Source: Pontibacter mucosus (lineage in GTDB: Bacteria > Bacteroidota > Bacteroidia > Cytophagales > Hymenobacteraceae). Taken from it: DNA of 64,000 nt. The DNA lies in assembly GCF_003054055.1 (NCBI RefSeq), contig NZ_QBKI01000007.1:124001-188000 (forward strand), written 5' to 3'. Shown here piece after piece: positions 34,855-42,966 of the stretch; the stretch's first letter is position 1, and each line of letters begins with the position of its first letter. The translations under genes and the position numbers were made by a program. Under the pieces are notes generated by a model. That model was given only the letters and a program-made list of their open reading frames with translations, was not told the origin of the DNA and searched no databases.

Positions 34855-35619
34855 ATGTTTGAGTTAACCGGAAAGAAGGCCGTGGTAACCGGTGGCGGAA
34901 GCGGCATCGGCAAGGCTATTTCCATTGTTTTTGCCCGGCAGGGCGCCGAGGTGCATGTAATAGAGCTGAGCCATGAAGCGGCTGCGCAGACCCTTGTCGA
35001 GATAGAGGCCAACGGCGGCAAAGCCTACAGCCATACGTGTGATGTGAGCAAGCAGGACCAGGTAAAAGAGGTATTTAGAAGTATAGACCGGGTGGATATC
35101 CTTGTTAACAACGCCGGCATCGCACATGTGGGCAACCTGGAAAACACCTCGGAAGCAGACCTTGACCGCATTTACCAAGTGAACGTGAAGGGGGCTTACA
35201 ACTGTCTGCAGGCTGCCGTGGCAAGTATGAAGCAGCACGGGGGCGGGGCCATCCTCAACCTGGCGTCCATTGCCTCGCACGTGGGCATACCCGACCGCTT
35301 TGCCTATACCATGAGCAAGGGCGCCATCCATGCGATGACCATGTCGGTAGCCAAGGATTACCTGGGCGCCAGCATCCGCTGCAACAGCATCTCGCCGGCA
35401 CGCGTGCACACGCCTTTCGTGGATGGGTTTATCTCAAAGAATTATCCGGGCCAGGAAGAGGAGATGTTCGAGAAGCTCTCCAAAACGCAACCCATCGGAC
35501 GCATGGCTAAACCAGCGGAAGTAGCTGCGCTGGCCTTATACCTATGCTCCGACGAGGCTAGCTTCATCACCGGCTGCGACTACCCGATTGATGGTGGGTT
35601 TATCAGGCTGAATAATTAG
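34855..35619 (+). CDS. SDR oxidoreductase, probable 2-keto-3-deoxy-L-fuconate dehydrogenase
   Basis: The 254-residue protein is a classical short-chain dehydrogenase: TGGGSGIGKA for the cofactor (about residue 12), NNAGIAHVG near 85, an active-site Ser around 139 and YTMSK with the catalytic Tyr-Lys near 152-156. The AVEVHVIELS region after strand 2 suggests NAD(H). In the oxidative fucose route known from Xanthomonas, such an SDR oxidises the 4-hydroxyl of 2-keto-3-deoxy-L-fuconate to give the diketo acid used by the FAH-type hydrolase, which is encoded next at 35880. Which of the two SDRs in this cluster does which step is inferred from similarity and order. Confidence 0.85.
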   Translation: MFELTGKKAVVTGGGSGIGKAISIVFARQGAEVHVIELSHEAAAQTLVEIEANGGKAYSHTCDVSKQDQVKEVFRSIDRVDILVNNAGIAHVGNLENTSEADLDRIYQVNVKGAYNCLQAAVASMKQHGGGAILNLASIASHVGIPDRFAYTMSKGAIHAMTMSVAKDYLGASIRCNSISPARVHTPFVDGFISKNYPGQEEEMFEKLSKTQPIGRMAKPAEVAALALYLCSDEASFITGCDYPIDGGFIRLNN

Positions 35620-35648
35620 GGTTTGTTGCCGAATCTATAGTTCTAATT

Positions 35649-35775
35649 CTCCCCTTGAGGGGAGTTAGAGGGGTGTTAGAATTTAGCAGATGACTTTTGC
35701 TACTGGCTTTACACCCCTATAGAGCGATGCTCGCAAGTTTCAAACTCGCGTTCTCACTTGTCCTCAAGGGGACAG
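35649..35775. repeat. ccccttgagggg repeat element, second copy
   Basis: The element starts ctccccttgaggggag with ggggtgtta inside and ends cacttgtcctcaaggggaca, with acacccctatagagcg in the middle. The right half carries a gctcgcaagtttcaaactcg palindrome that is missing from the copy at 10117, so a small palindrome seems to have been inserted there. It lies in the 260-base gap 35620-35879. Confidence 0.6.
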
Positions 35776-35879
35776 TTTTCTTTTCTCGTGTATGAGTTAA
35801 AGACTAACTATACTCTCACAATTTAAATCATTGCACTCCAGCGCAAGCGGAGTGCCAAATTATACTTACAAAAATTACC

Positions 35880-36731
35880 ATGAAATTAATCCGATTTGGT
35901 GAGCCGGGCCAGGAGAAAGCCGGCGTAATCCTGAACGATGTAACGTATGACGTGTCTGCCTTTGGCGAAGACTACAACGAGCAATTCTTCCAGAGCAACG
36001 GGCTGGAGCGTCTGAAGGCCTACGTGCAGCAGAACGAAGGCAAGCTGCCGCAGGTGGCGGATGATGTGCGTCTGGGCTCCCCGATTGCCCGTCCGTCCAA
36101 AATTGTTTGCATCGGGTTAAATTACGCCGACCACGCCAAGGAAACAGGTGCTGCCATTCCGCAGGAGCCAATCGTGTTCTTCAAAGCTACCTCTGCGCTT
36201 TGCGGTCCGAACGATGACGTGATCATCCCCAAAAACTCCGAGAAGCTGGATTGGGAAGTGGAACTGGCCGTGATTATTGGCAAGAAAGCAAGCTATGTGT
36301 CGGAAGAGGAAGCGCTGGACTATGTGGCCGGTTATGCCCTGCACAACGACTACAGCGAGCGCGCCTTCCAGCTGGAGCGCGGCGGGCAGTGGGTGAAAGG
36401 CAAAAGCAACGACACCTTTGCGCCGGTAGGTCCGTTCCTGGCTACGCCGGACGAACTGGAAGATGTAAACAACCTGCGCCTGTGGCTGACCGTGAACGGT
36501 GAAACCATGCAGGACGGCACCACCGCCAACCTTATCTTCAAAATCCCATTCCTGGTTTCTTACCTGAGCCAGTTTATGACCCTGCTGCCAGGCGATATGA
36601 TTACCACAGGTACGCCGGCCGGCGTGGGCCTGGGCATGAACCCGCAGGTATACCTGAAAGAGGGCGACGTGGTAGAGCTGGGCATCGACGGGTTGGGCTC
36701 CTCGAAGCAAACCGTAAAGGCCTATGCTTAA
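35880..36731 (+). CDS. FAH-family hydrolase, probable 2,4-diketo-3-deoxy-L-fuconate hydrolase
   Basis: The 283-residue protein is a fumarylacetoacetate hydrolase family member: KIVCIGLNYADHAKE near residue 73, then the metal-binding set E-x-E and D in WEVELAVIIGKKA (about 125) and GYALHNDYSERAFQ (about 152), and TTGTPAGVGLGM near 242. It should be cytoplasmic and Mg/Mn dependent. In the non-phosphorylative fucose pathway this family splits the C-C bond of 2,4-diketo-3-deoxy-L-fuconate into pyruvate and lactate. It overlaps the lactonase gene by eight bases, so both are translated in step. Confidence 0.88.
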   Translation: MKLIRFGEPGQEKAGVILNDVTYDVSAFGEDYNEQFFQSNGLERLKAYVQQNEGKLPQVADDVRLGSPIARPSKIVCIGLNYADHAKETGAAIPQEPIVFFKATSALCGPNDDVIIPKNSEKLDWEVELAVIIGKKASYVSEEEALDYVAGYALHNDYSERAFQLERGGQWVKGKSNDTFAPVGPFLATPDELEDVNNLRLWLTVNGETMQDGTTANLIFKIPFLVSYLSQFMTLLPGDMITTGTPAGVGLGMNPQVYLKEGDVVELGIDGLGSSKQTVKAYA

Positions 36732-37557
36732 AATTGACGCCCACCAGCATTTTTGGAAGTATAACCCTGAGCGTGAAAGCTGGATAACCGATGAGATGGC
36801 GGTGATTCAGCGCGACTTCCTGCCTGAGGACCTGCAGCCCCTGCTGCACCAGCACGGCTTTGATGGCTGCGTGCTGGTGCAGTCGGCGCAGCCGGAGGAG
36901 GAAAACGATTTTCTGCTGGAGCAGGCCCAAAAGTATGATTTTGTGAAAGGCGTAGTCGGTTGGGTGGATTTGCTGGCCGAGGACGTGGAGGAAAAGCTGG
37001 CGTACTACAAGCAGTTCGAAAAGCTGAAGGGCTTCCGCTACATCTTGCAGGGCAACCCGGACCCGGCCATTATGCTGCGGCCCGAGTTCATGCGCGGCGT
37101 AGGCAGGCTAGCTAAGTATGGCTATACGTATGATGTGCTCATCTACCCCAACCAGCTCGATTTTTCGAGGGAGTTCGTGGCTGCTTTCCCTGACCAGCCT
37201 TTCGTGATTGACCACCTGGCCAAGCCGAACATCAAGAACCAAAGTATAGCCGACTGGCGGCAAAGTATAAAAGCCTTTGGCAAGTATGAAAACGTGTGCT
37301 GCAAAGTATCGGGCATGGTAACGGAGGCTGATTGGAAGAACTGGAAAAAAGAGGATTTCCGCCCCTACCTGGACACCATCGTGGAGACCTTCGGCACGAG
37401 CCGCCTGCTATTTGGCTCTGATTGGCCGGTGTGTTTGGTGGCCGCCAGCTACGGCGAGATGCTGGGTATTGTGGAGGATTACTTCTCTGCTTTTTCCAAA
37501 GAAGAGCAGGCGGCCTTTTTCGGCGGTAACGCTACTACGTTTTACAACCTAAGTTAA
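36724..37557 (+). CDS. amidohydrolase family, probable L-fuconolactonase
   Basis: The 277-residue cytoplasmic protein belongs to the COG3618 branch of the amidohydrolase superfamily: metal ligands DAHQHFW at residues 5-11, VIDHLAKPN near 160 and LFGSDWPV near 237. Known members open L-fucono-1,4-lactone or L-rhamnonolactone. Given the fucose context, it should hydrolyse the lactone formed by L-fucose dehydrogenase. It overlaps the FAH gene by eight bases and is followed by the second SDR gene after two bases. Confidence 0.87.
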   Translation: MLKIDAHQHFWKYNPERESWITDEMAVIQRDFLPEDLQPLLHQHGFDGCVLVQSAQPEEENDFLLEQAQKYDFVKGVVGWVDLLAEDVEEKLAYYKQFEKLKGFRYILQGNPDPAIMLRPEFMRGVGRLAKYGYTYDVLIYPNQLDFSREFVAAFPDQPFVIDHLAKPNIKNQSIADWRQSIKAFGKYENVCCKVSGMVTEADWKNWKKEDFRPYLDTIVETFGTSRLLFGSDWPVCLVAASYGEMLGIVEDYFSAFSKEEQAAFFGGNATTFYNLS

Positions 37558-37559
37558 GT

Positions 37560-38339
37560 ATGGATTTAGAACTGAAAGAAAAGATTATCATCGTAACCGG
37601 CGGGGCCAAGGGCATCGGCGAAGGCATCGTGCAGGTGCTGGCCAGTGAAGGCGCTATTCCTATTATCATCGGCCGAAACAAAGAAGACAATCAGAAAACA
37701 CTGGGCGAGGTAGAGGCCGCTGGCGGGCAGGCTTTTGAGGTAGTGGCCGAATTGACGGACCCCGCTGCCTGTGAAAAAGCCGTTCAGACCGTTTTGCAAA
37801 AGTATGGCCGCATCGACGGGCTGGTGAATAATGCCGGCGTGAACGATGGGGTAGGGCTGGAGAAGGGCAGCTACGATGCTTTCATGGCTTCGCTTCACAA
37901 AAACGTGGTGCACTACTACCTGATGGCGCACCATGCGTTGCCAGCGCTCAAAGAATCCAAAGGAGCGATTGTGAACATTGGCTCCAAAACGGCTGAAACA
38001 GGCCAAGGCGGAACCTCTGCCTATGCCGCTTCGAACGGTGCCCGCAATGCCCTCACCCGCGAGTGGGCCGTGGAGCTGCTGCCTTATAGTATAAGAGTCA
38101 ACGCTGTCATTGTGGCCGAGGCCTGGACCCCGCTCTATGCCTCCTGGATAAGCACGTTCGAAAATCCGGAGGAGAAGCTGAAATCCATCACACAGAAAAT
38201 TCCGCTGGAGCAGCGCATGACCACCACCACTGAGATTGCCAATACGGTGGCTTTTCTGCTCTCCCCAAAGTCCAGCCACACCACCGGTCAGCTCATCCAC
38301 GTGGATGGCGGCTATGTGCACCTGGACCGGGCTTTGTAA
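37560..38339 (+). CDS. SDR oxidoreductase, probable L-fucose dehydrogenase
   Basis: The 259-residue SDR has TGGAKGIGEG near residue 14, NNAGVNDGVG near 90 and an active-site Ser in NIGSKTAETG near 140. The usual catalytic Y-x-x-x-K reads YAASN (aac codon at the Lys position), so the lysine is asparagine. The following TREWAVELLPYSIRVN and the ending TTGQLIHVDGGYVHLDRAL are, to my memory, features of the L-fucose dehydrogenase group of SDRs. It would oxidise L-fucose at C1 to the lactone. It is the last gene of the compact FAH-lactonase-SDR run. Confidence 0.83.
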   Translation: MDLELKEKIIIVTGGAKGIGEGIVQVLASEGAIPIIIGRNKEDNQKTLGEVEAAGGQAFEVVAELTDPAACEKAVQTVLQKYGRIDGLVNNAGVNDGVGLEKGSYDAFMASLHKNVVHYYLMAHHALPALKESKGAIVNIGSKTAETGQGGTSAYAASNGARNALTREWAVELLPYSIRVNAVIVAEAWTPLYASWISTFENPEEKLKSITQKIPLEQRMTTTTEIANTVAFLLSPKSSHTTGQLIHVDGGYVHLDRAL

Positions 38340-38376
38340 CCGGAAAGTATAAATCAGCGCGGCACTTTATTCAGAA

Positions 38377-38428
38377 TGTTGTATACTTGAAGGACGAAAA
38401 AACACGCTACTTTCTAAAGTATACAACA
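38377..38428. promoter_or_regulatory. inverted repeat before the GH92 gene
   Basis: tgttgtatactt (38377-38388) and aagtatacaaca (38417-38428) form 12-base perfect arms 28 bases apart, 20 bases before the GH92 start. It could be an operator, a leader hairpin or only a product of the abundant AGTATA word. Confidence 0.4.
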
Positions 38429-38448
38429 CCCTGATTCGCTTACCTATC

Positions 38449-40734
38449 ATGAAAAAACTTTTCCTGTTCCTATTTACCCTTGTTACCTGCTCTGTCTCTG
38501 CCCAAACCGTTTTGGTGGATAAGGTGACAGACCCGGTGGAGTGGGTGAGCCCGCTGGTGGGCACCGACTCCAAGCACAGCCTTTCCAACGGCAACACCTA
38601 TCCGGCCATTGCCCTGCCCTGGGGCATGAACTTCTGGATGCCGCAGACCGGCAAAATGGGCGACGGCTGGGGCTACCAGTACAGCGCCGACAAAATCCGT
38701 GGCTTTAAGCAGACGCACCAGCCTTCGCCGTGGATGAACGATTATGGCCAGTTTGCCATCATGCCCGTTACCGGCAAGCTGCGCTTCGACCAGGACAGCC
38801 GCGCTAGCTGGTTTTCGCACAAGGCCGAAGTTGCCAAGCCGTACTACTACAGCGTGTACCTGGCTGATCATGACGTGACGACCGAAATCACGCCAACAGA
38901 GCGTGCAGCCCGCTTCCGCTTTACCTTCCCCCAAACCGACAGTGCCTTTGTGGTAGTCGATGCCTTTGATCAGGGCTCTTATGTGAAGGTGATTCCGGGT
39001 GAGAACAAGATCGTGGGCTATACCACCAAAAACAGCGGGGGCGTACCGGAGAATTTCAAGAATTACTTTGTAATCGTTTTTGATAAGCCTTTTGCCTATA
39101 CCCATACCTGGCGCGACAGCGTGCTGAGCAATAACCTGGAGCTGCAGGCCAACCACGTAGGGGCTGTCATCGGCTTCAAGACGAAGAAGGGGGAGCAGGT
39201 AAATGCCCGCGTGGCCTCTTCCTTCATCAGCCCGGAACAGGCCGAACTTAACCTGAGGGAAATCGGCAATGACGACTTTGAAACGGTGAAGACCAAAGGC
39301 AAGGAGGCTTGGAACAAGCAGCTGAGCCGCGTGGCTGTGGAAGGCGGCACGCCTGAGCAAATTCGTACGTTCTACTCCAACCTGTACCGCACGCTGCTCT
39401 TCCCGCGCAAGTTTTATGAGCTTGATGCCAACGGCCAGGTGATGCACTACAGCCCCTACAATGGCAAAGTGCTGCCCGGCTTCATGTATACCGACACGGG
39501 GTTCTGGGATACTTTCCGTGCCCTGTTCCCTTTCCTGAACCTGATGTACCCCTCCATTAACGCTGAAATCCAGGAAGGCCTGGCCAACACCTACAAAGAG
39601 GGTGGCTGGCTGCCGGAGTGGGCGAGCCCCGGCTACCGCAACGTGATGGTGGGCAACAACTCTGCCTCCGTGGTGGCCGATGCTTACCTGAAAGGCATCC
39701 GTGGGCAGGACATTAAGGCGCTTTACGAAGGGATGCTGAAAGGCGCCAACAACGAAGGGCCGCTGACAGCGGTTGGGCGTGCCGGCGCTGCCTACTACAA
39801 CAAGCTGGGCTATGTGCCTTACGATGTAAAAATAAACGAGAACGCGGCTCGCACGCTGGAGTATGCCTACGACGACTTTGCCATTTACCAGCTGGCCAAG
39901 GCCCTCAAGCGGCCTAAGAAAGAAATCAACCTCTACGCCAAGCGTGCCCAAAACTACCGCAACCTCTACGACCCGTCTACGGGTCTGATGCGCGGCAAGA
40001 ACCAGGATGGTACGTTCCAGAAACCGTTCAACCCGTTTAAGTGGGGCGATGCCTTTACAGAGGGTAACAGCTGGCACTACAGCTGGTCGGTGTTCCACGA
40101 TGTGCAGGGCCTGATTGATTTGATGGGCGGCAAGGCCAATTTCACCGCCAAACTGGACTCTGTTTTCAGCCTGCCACCGATCTACGACGAGAGCTACTAT
40201 GGCTTTGTAATCCACGAGATCCGCGAGATGCAGATAGCCAACATGGGCCAGTATGCGCATGGCAACCAGCCCATCCAGCACATGATCTACCTCTATAACT
40301 ATGCCGGTGAGCCGTGGAAGGCGCAGTACTGGGTGCGCGAGACGATGAACCGCATGTATACTTCAGCGCCGGACGGCTACTGCGGCGACGAGGACAACGG
40401 CCAGACCTCGGCCTGGTACGTGTTCTCGGCCCTGGGCTTCTACCCGGTAACCCCGGCCGTCGACCAGTATGTGCTCGGCGCTCCCTTATTTAAGAAGGCC
40501 ACGCTGAAGCTGGAGAACGGCAAGGAGATCGTGATCAACGCACCGCAAAACAGCGACGAGAACCGCTACATCCAGGGCATGCGCCTCAACGGCAAAAGTT
40601 ACGACAAAAACTGGCTGAGCTTTACGGAGCTGATGAAAGGAGCAAGTATGGATTTCGAGATGACCAACTCACCGAACAAGCAGCGCGGCACGAAAGAGGA
40701 TGCTTTTCCTTATTCGATGTCGCGGGAGAAGTAG
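38449..40734 (+). CDS. GH92 alpha-mannosidase with variant active-site loop
   Basis: The 761-residue protein has a Sec signal (to about residue 21, VSAQT) rather than a lipobox. GH92 marks are VSPLVGTDSKHSLSNGNTYPA at the start, DTGFWDTFRALFPF near 352, EGNSWHYSW near 542 (probable acid), and GDEDNGQTSAWYVFSALGFYP near 650. The loop that reads HGNEPSHH in the other GH92 reads HGNQPIQH here, with Glu to Gln and His changes. In GH92 this loop lines the +1 side, so a linkage other than alpha-1,2 is likely; that is inference. It follows the fucose genes after 109 bases and precedes a repeat locus and a fucosidase. Confidence 0.93.
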   Translation: MKKLFLFLFTLVTCSVSAQTVLVDKVTDPVEWVSPLVGTDSKHSLSNGNTYPAIALPWGMNFWMPQTGKMGDGWGYQYSADKIRGFKQTHQPSPWMNDYGQFAIMPVTGKLRFDQDSRASWFSHKAEVAKPYYYSVYLADHDVTTEITPTERAARFRFTFPQTDSAFVVVDAFDQGSYVKVIPGENKIVGYTTKNSGGVPENFKNYFVIVFDKPFAYTHTWRDSVLSNNLELQANHVGAVIGFKTKKGEQVNARVASSFISPEQAELNLREIGNDDFETVKTKGKEAWNKQLSRVAVEGGTPEQIRTFYSNLYRTLLFPRKFYELDANGQVMHYSPYNGKVLPGFMYTDTGFWDTFRALFPFLNLMYPSINAEIQEGLANTYKEGGWLPEWASPGYRNVMVGNNSASVVADAYLKGIRGQDIKALYEGMLKGANNEGPLTAVGRAGAAYYNKLGYVPYDVKINENAARTLEYAYDDFAIYQLAKALKRPKKEINLYAKRAQNYRNLYDPSTGLMRGKNQDGTFQKPFNPFKWGDAFTEGNSWHYSWSVFHDVQGLIDLMGGKANFTAKLDSVFSLPPIYDESYYGFVIHEIREMQIANMGQYAHGNQPIQHMIYLYNYAGEPWKAQYWVRETMNRMYTSAPDGYCGDEDNGQTSAWYVFSALGFYPVTPAVDQYVLGAPLFKKATLKLENGKEIVINAPQNSDENRYIQGMRLNGKSYDKNWLSFTELMKGASMDFEMTNSPNKQRGTKEDAFPYSMSREK

Positions 40735-40742
40735 GATTTCGT

Positions 40743-41445
40743 CCCTCTCCTAAGTATAGGGGAGGGATGTTTTTTAGTACCGGGTCCAACCACCCCTTTA
40801 ACCCTCCTTGTCTAAGGAGGGGAGTTTGGTCTTGGTCATACTTCAAATTTGAGTTTCATAGTTAAAGTATAAACACACCTGTTGAGCGCTGCTCGCAAGT
40901 TTCGGATTCCCTTTCTCTAGGGGACAGTTTTTACTCACTACGATCCTTGTCATCTCGAGTACTCTCGAGGCGGGAGCCGAAGAGAGCCAGCGTAGCTGTG
41001 AGAGAACTATCAGGGATTCTCTTCAGATCTCTCCCAAAGGTCGAGATGACAGAATAGCCGCGGCTATCGACCTTCTCCCAGCCTTTGGGTGGGGGTAGGG
41101 ACCCTCGTATAAAGAGCGCCTCGAGAGGTTCCGGTGCCCGTTAGGGCATTGCGACGTCAGGAGCAAAGGAAGCGAAAGCAGCGCGATGCCCTTATCGAGG
41201 GCCCCTACCCCCAAGGCGAGCCCTCTCGGCCTGGGAGGGAGCCAATGCCAGATGTGAAACAAGCCGCTTGTGGGAACTAGAGGATGAACGGTAGCTAGAA
41301 AGGATAGCTTCGTTCAAGCAGAAGGAAGCAGCGGCTAGGAATGTATAGCCGGAGTATAAAGTATGGTCAGAGCAAGTATGGCTTTTCAAGCCAGTCGAGT
41401 CACAGACCCAACATCATAGTTAGGCACGAGTTACAAACTCGCGCC
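40743..41445 (+). repeat. modular intergenic repeat, copy 4
   Basis: The 788-base gap 40735-41522 has no gene. It contains a ccctctcc..ggggaggg hairpin (40743-40766), module a (40775-40823), a piece of the ccccttgagggg family (40867-40929), module b (40949-41051, with an inserted cgaggcgggagccg segment), module c (41057-41337) and a reduced module d (41379-41393 and 41423-41445). Confidence 0.75.
41057..41337 (+). repeat. module c, copy 4, with two mutually complementary inserts
   Basis: Compared with the other copies, this one is longer by two inserts: tgggggtagggaccctcg.. at 41090-41114 and cttatcgagggcccctac.. at 41191-41213. The inserts are near-perfect reverse complements of each other, so they add a long stem to the block. 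Confidence 0.6.
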
Positions 41446-41522
41446 AGCGGGGAAGGCAGAGGCGTTAAGCTAGCAAGTATTAAAGTATAGCTCAAGTATA
41501 TAATGAACAAAGTATAACCCTC

Positions 41523-42929
41523 ATGCTACAACCCGGAAACAATCTCCCTAAAACCATCCTCCTGCTGCTCCTTGCCATTCTTCCCTTCACCACGCACGCC
41601 CAACAGCAAGCTACCCCTTCCTGGGCCAGGGAAACCGCGGAGGAGAAGGCGAAACGGATGCAGTGGTGGACAGAGGCGCGCTTCGGGATGTTTATCCACT
41701 GGGGACTGTATGCCGTGCCGGCGCGCCATGAGTGGGTGCAGTATTATGAGCAGATTCCGCCAGAGGAGTACAAGGCCCGGTACTTCGATAAGTTTAACCC
41801 TGACCTCTACAACCCGAAGGAGTGGGCTGCGCAGGCCAAAGCCGCCGGCATGAAGTATGTGGTGCTCACCGCGCGCCACCACGAAGGGTTTAGCCTGTGG
41901 GATACAAAGTACAGCGACTTTAAGGCACCCAACACACCGGCCGGCAAAGACCTGATCAAGCCATACTTGGATGCCTTCCGCGAGGCGGGGCTGAAGGTAG
42001 GATTCTATTATTCGCTCATCGACTGGCAGCATCCCGACTTCACCATCGACGGCACCCACGCCCTGCGAAACAGCAAAGAGGCCCGCGCCACCAACAGCAA
42101 CCGCGACATGGACACGTACCGCCAGTTCATGAAAAACCAGCTGACCGAGCTCCTGACCAAGTATGGCAAAATAGACCAGCTCTTTCTGGATTACTCGTAC
42201 CCCGGCCCGGACGGGAAAGGCAGGAAAGATTGGGACAGCGAGGGCCTGCTCAAACTTATCCGGAAGCATCAGCCGCACATCATCGTGAACGACCGCATGG
42301 ATTTGAACGACGTGGATTGGGGCTGGGACTACCGCACACCGGAGCAGTTCATGCCGCAGGAATGGGTAAAGGATAATGGCCGCCGCGTTCCATGGGAAAC
42401 CTGCCAGACGTTCTCCGGCTCCTGGGGCTACCACCGCGACGAAAACACCTGGAAGAGCACCAACCAGCTGATCGCCATGTTGATTGAAACGGTAAGCAAA
42501 GGCGGCAACCTGCTGCTGAACGTGGGACCGACGGCGCGGGGCAATTTTGATGCGCGTGCCACAGAGCGGCTGGAAGGCATCGGGCAGTGGATGAAGTATA
42601 ACAACCGCGCTATCTATGGCTGCACCCAGGCCCCTGAGGAATTCCAAAAGCCAGATAATTGCTTCCTGACCTATAACCCCGAAACCAAGCGCCTGTACGT
42701 GCACCTGTTGCAGTGGCCTTTTAAAACCATATACCTGCCGGGCTATAAAGGCAAGGTGAAGTATGCGCAGTTCCTGCACGATGGCTCGGAGATAAAGTAT
42801 ACGTCCCGCTCCAATGCCAGCGCCAGCGAGCACATGGCCATCACAGCCGGCGAGAACGACCTGATTGTGCACCTGCCGGTGGAGAAGCCCCAGGTGGAAA
42901 TCCCCGTGATAGAGCTGTTTCTGGAGTAG
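41523..42929 (+). CDS. GH29 alpha-L-fucosidase
   Basis: The 468-residue protein has a signal peptide (about 1-27, THAQQ) and the GH29 barrel: FGMFIHWGLYAVPA near residue 58, TARHHEGFSLWDTKYS near 118 and KVGFYYSLIDWQHP near 159. The predicted nucleophile is D223, but the usual WFDG reads FLDYSYPG here. NGGNLLLNVGPTARG-like sequence (KGGNLLLNVGPTARG near 327) is intact. A short beta-sandwich ends the protein. It is the third GH29 gene of the window and clearly differs from the other two, so it likely handles another fucose linkage. It follows repeat copy 4 and faces the convergent LacI gene. Confidence 0.93.
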   Translation: MLQPGNNLPKTILLLLLAILPFTTHAQQQATPSWARETAEEKAKRMQWWTEARFGMFIHWGLYAVPARHEWVQYYEQIPPEEYKARYFDKFNPDLYNPKEWAAQAKAAGMKYVVLTARHHEGFSLWDTKYSDFKAPNTPAGKDLIKPYLDAFREAGLKVGFYYSLIDWQHPDFTIDGTHALRNSKEARATNSNRDMDTYRQFMKNQLTELLTKYGKIDQLFLDYSYPGPDGKGRKDWDSEGLLKLIRKHQPHIIVNDRMDLNDVDWGWDYRTPEQFMPQEWVKDNGRRVPWETCQTFSGSWGYHRDENTWKSTNQLIAMLIETVSKGGNLLLNVGPTARGNFDARATERLEGIGQWMKYNNRAIYGCTQAPEEFQKPDNCFLTYNPETKRLYVHLLQWPFKTIYLPGYKGKVKYAQFLHDGSEIKYTSRSNASASEHMAITAGENDLIVHLPVEKPQVEIPVIELFLE

Positions 42930-42966
42930 GAGGGAGCGAGTATAAACCAGCGCCTCCGCTGCTGCC

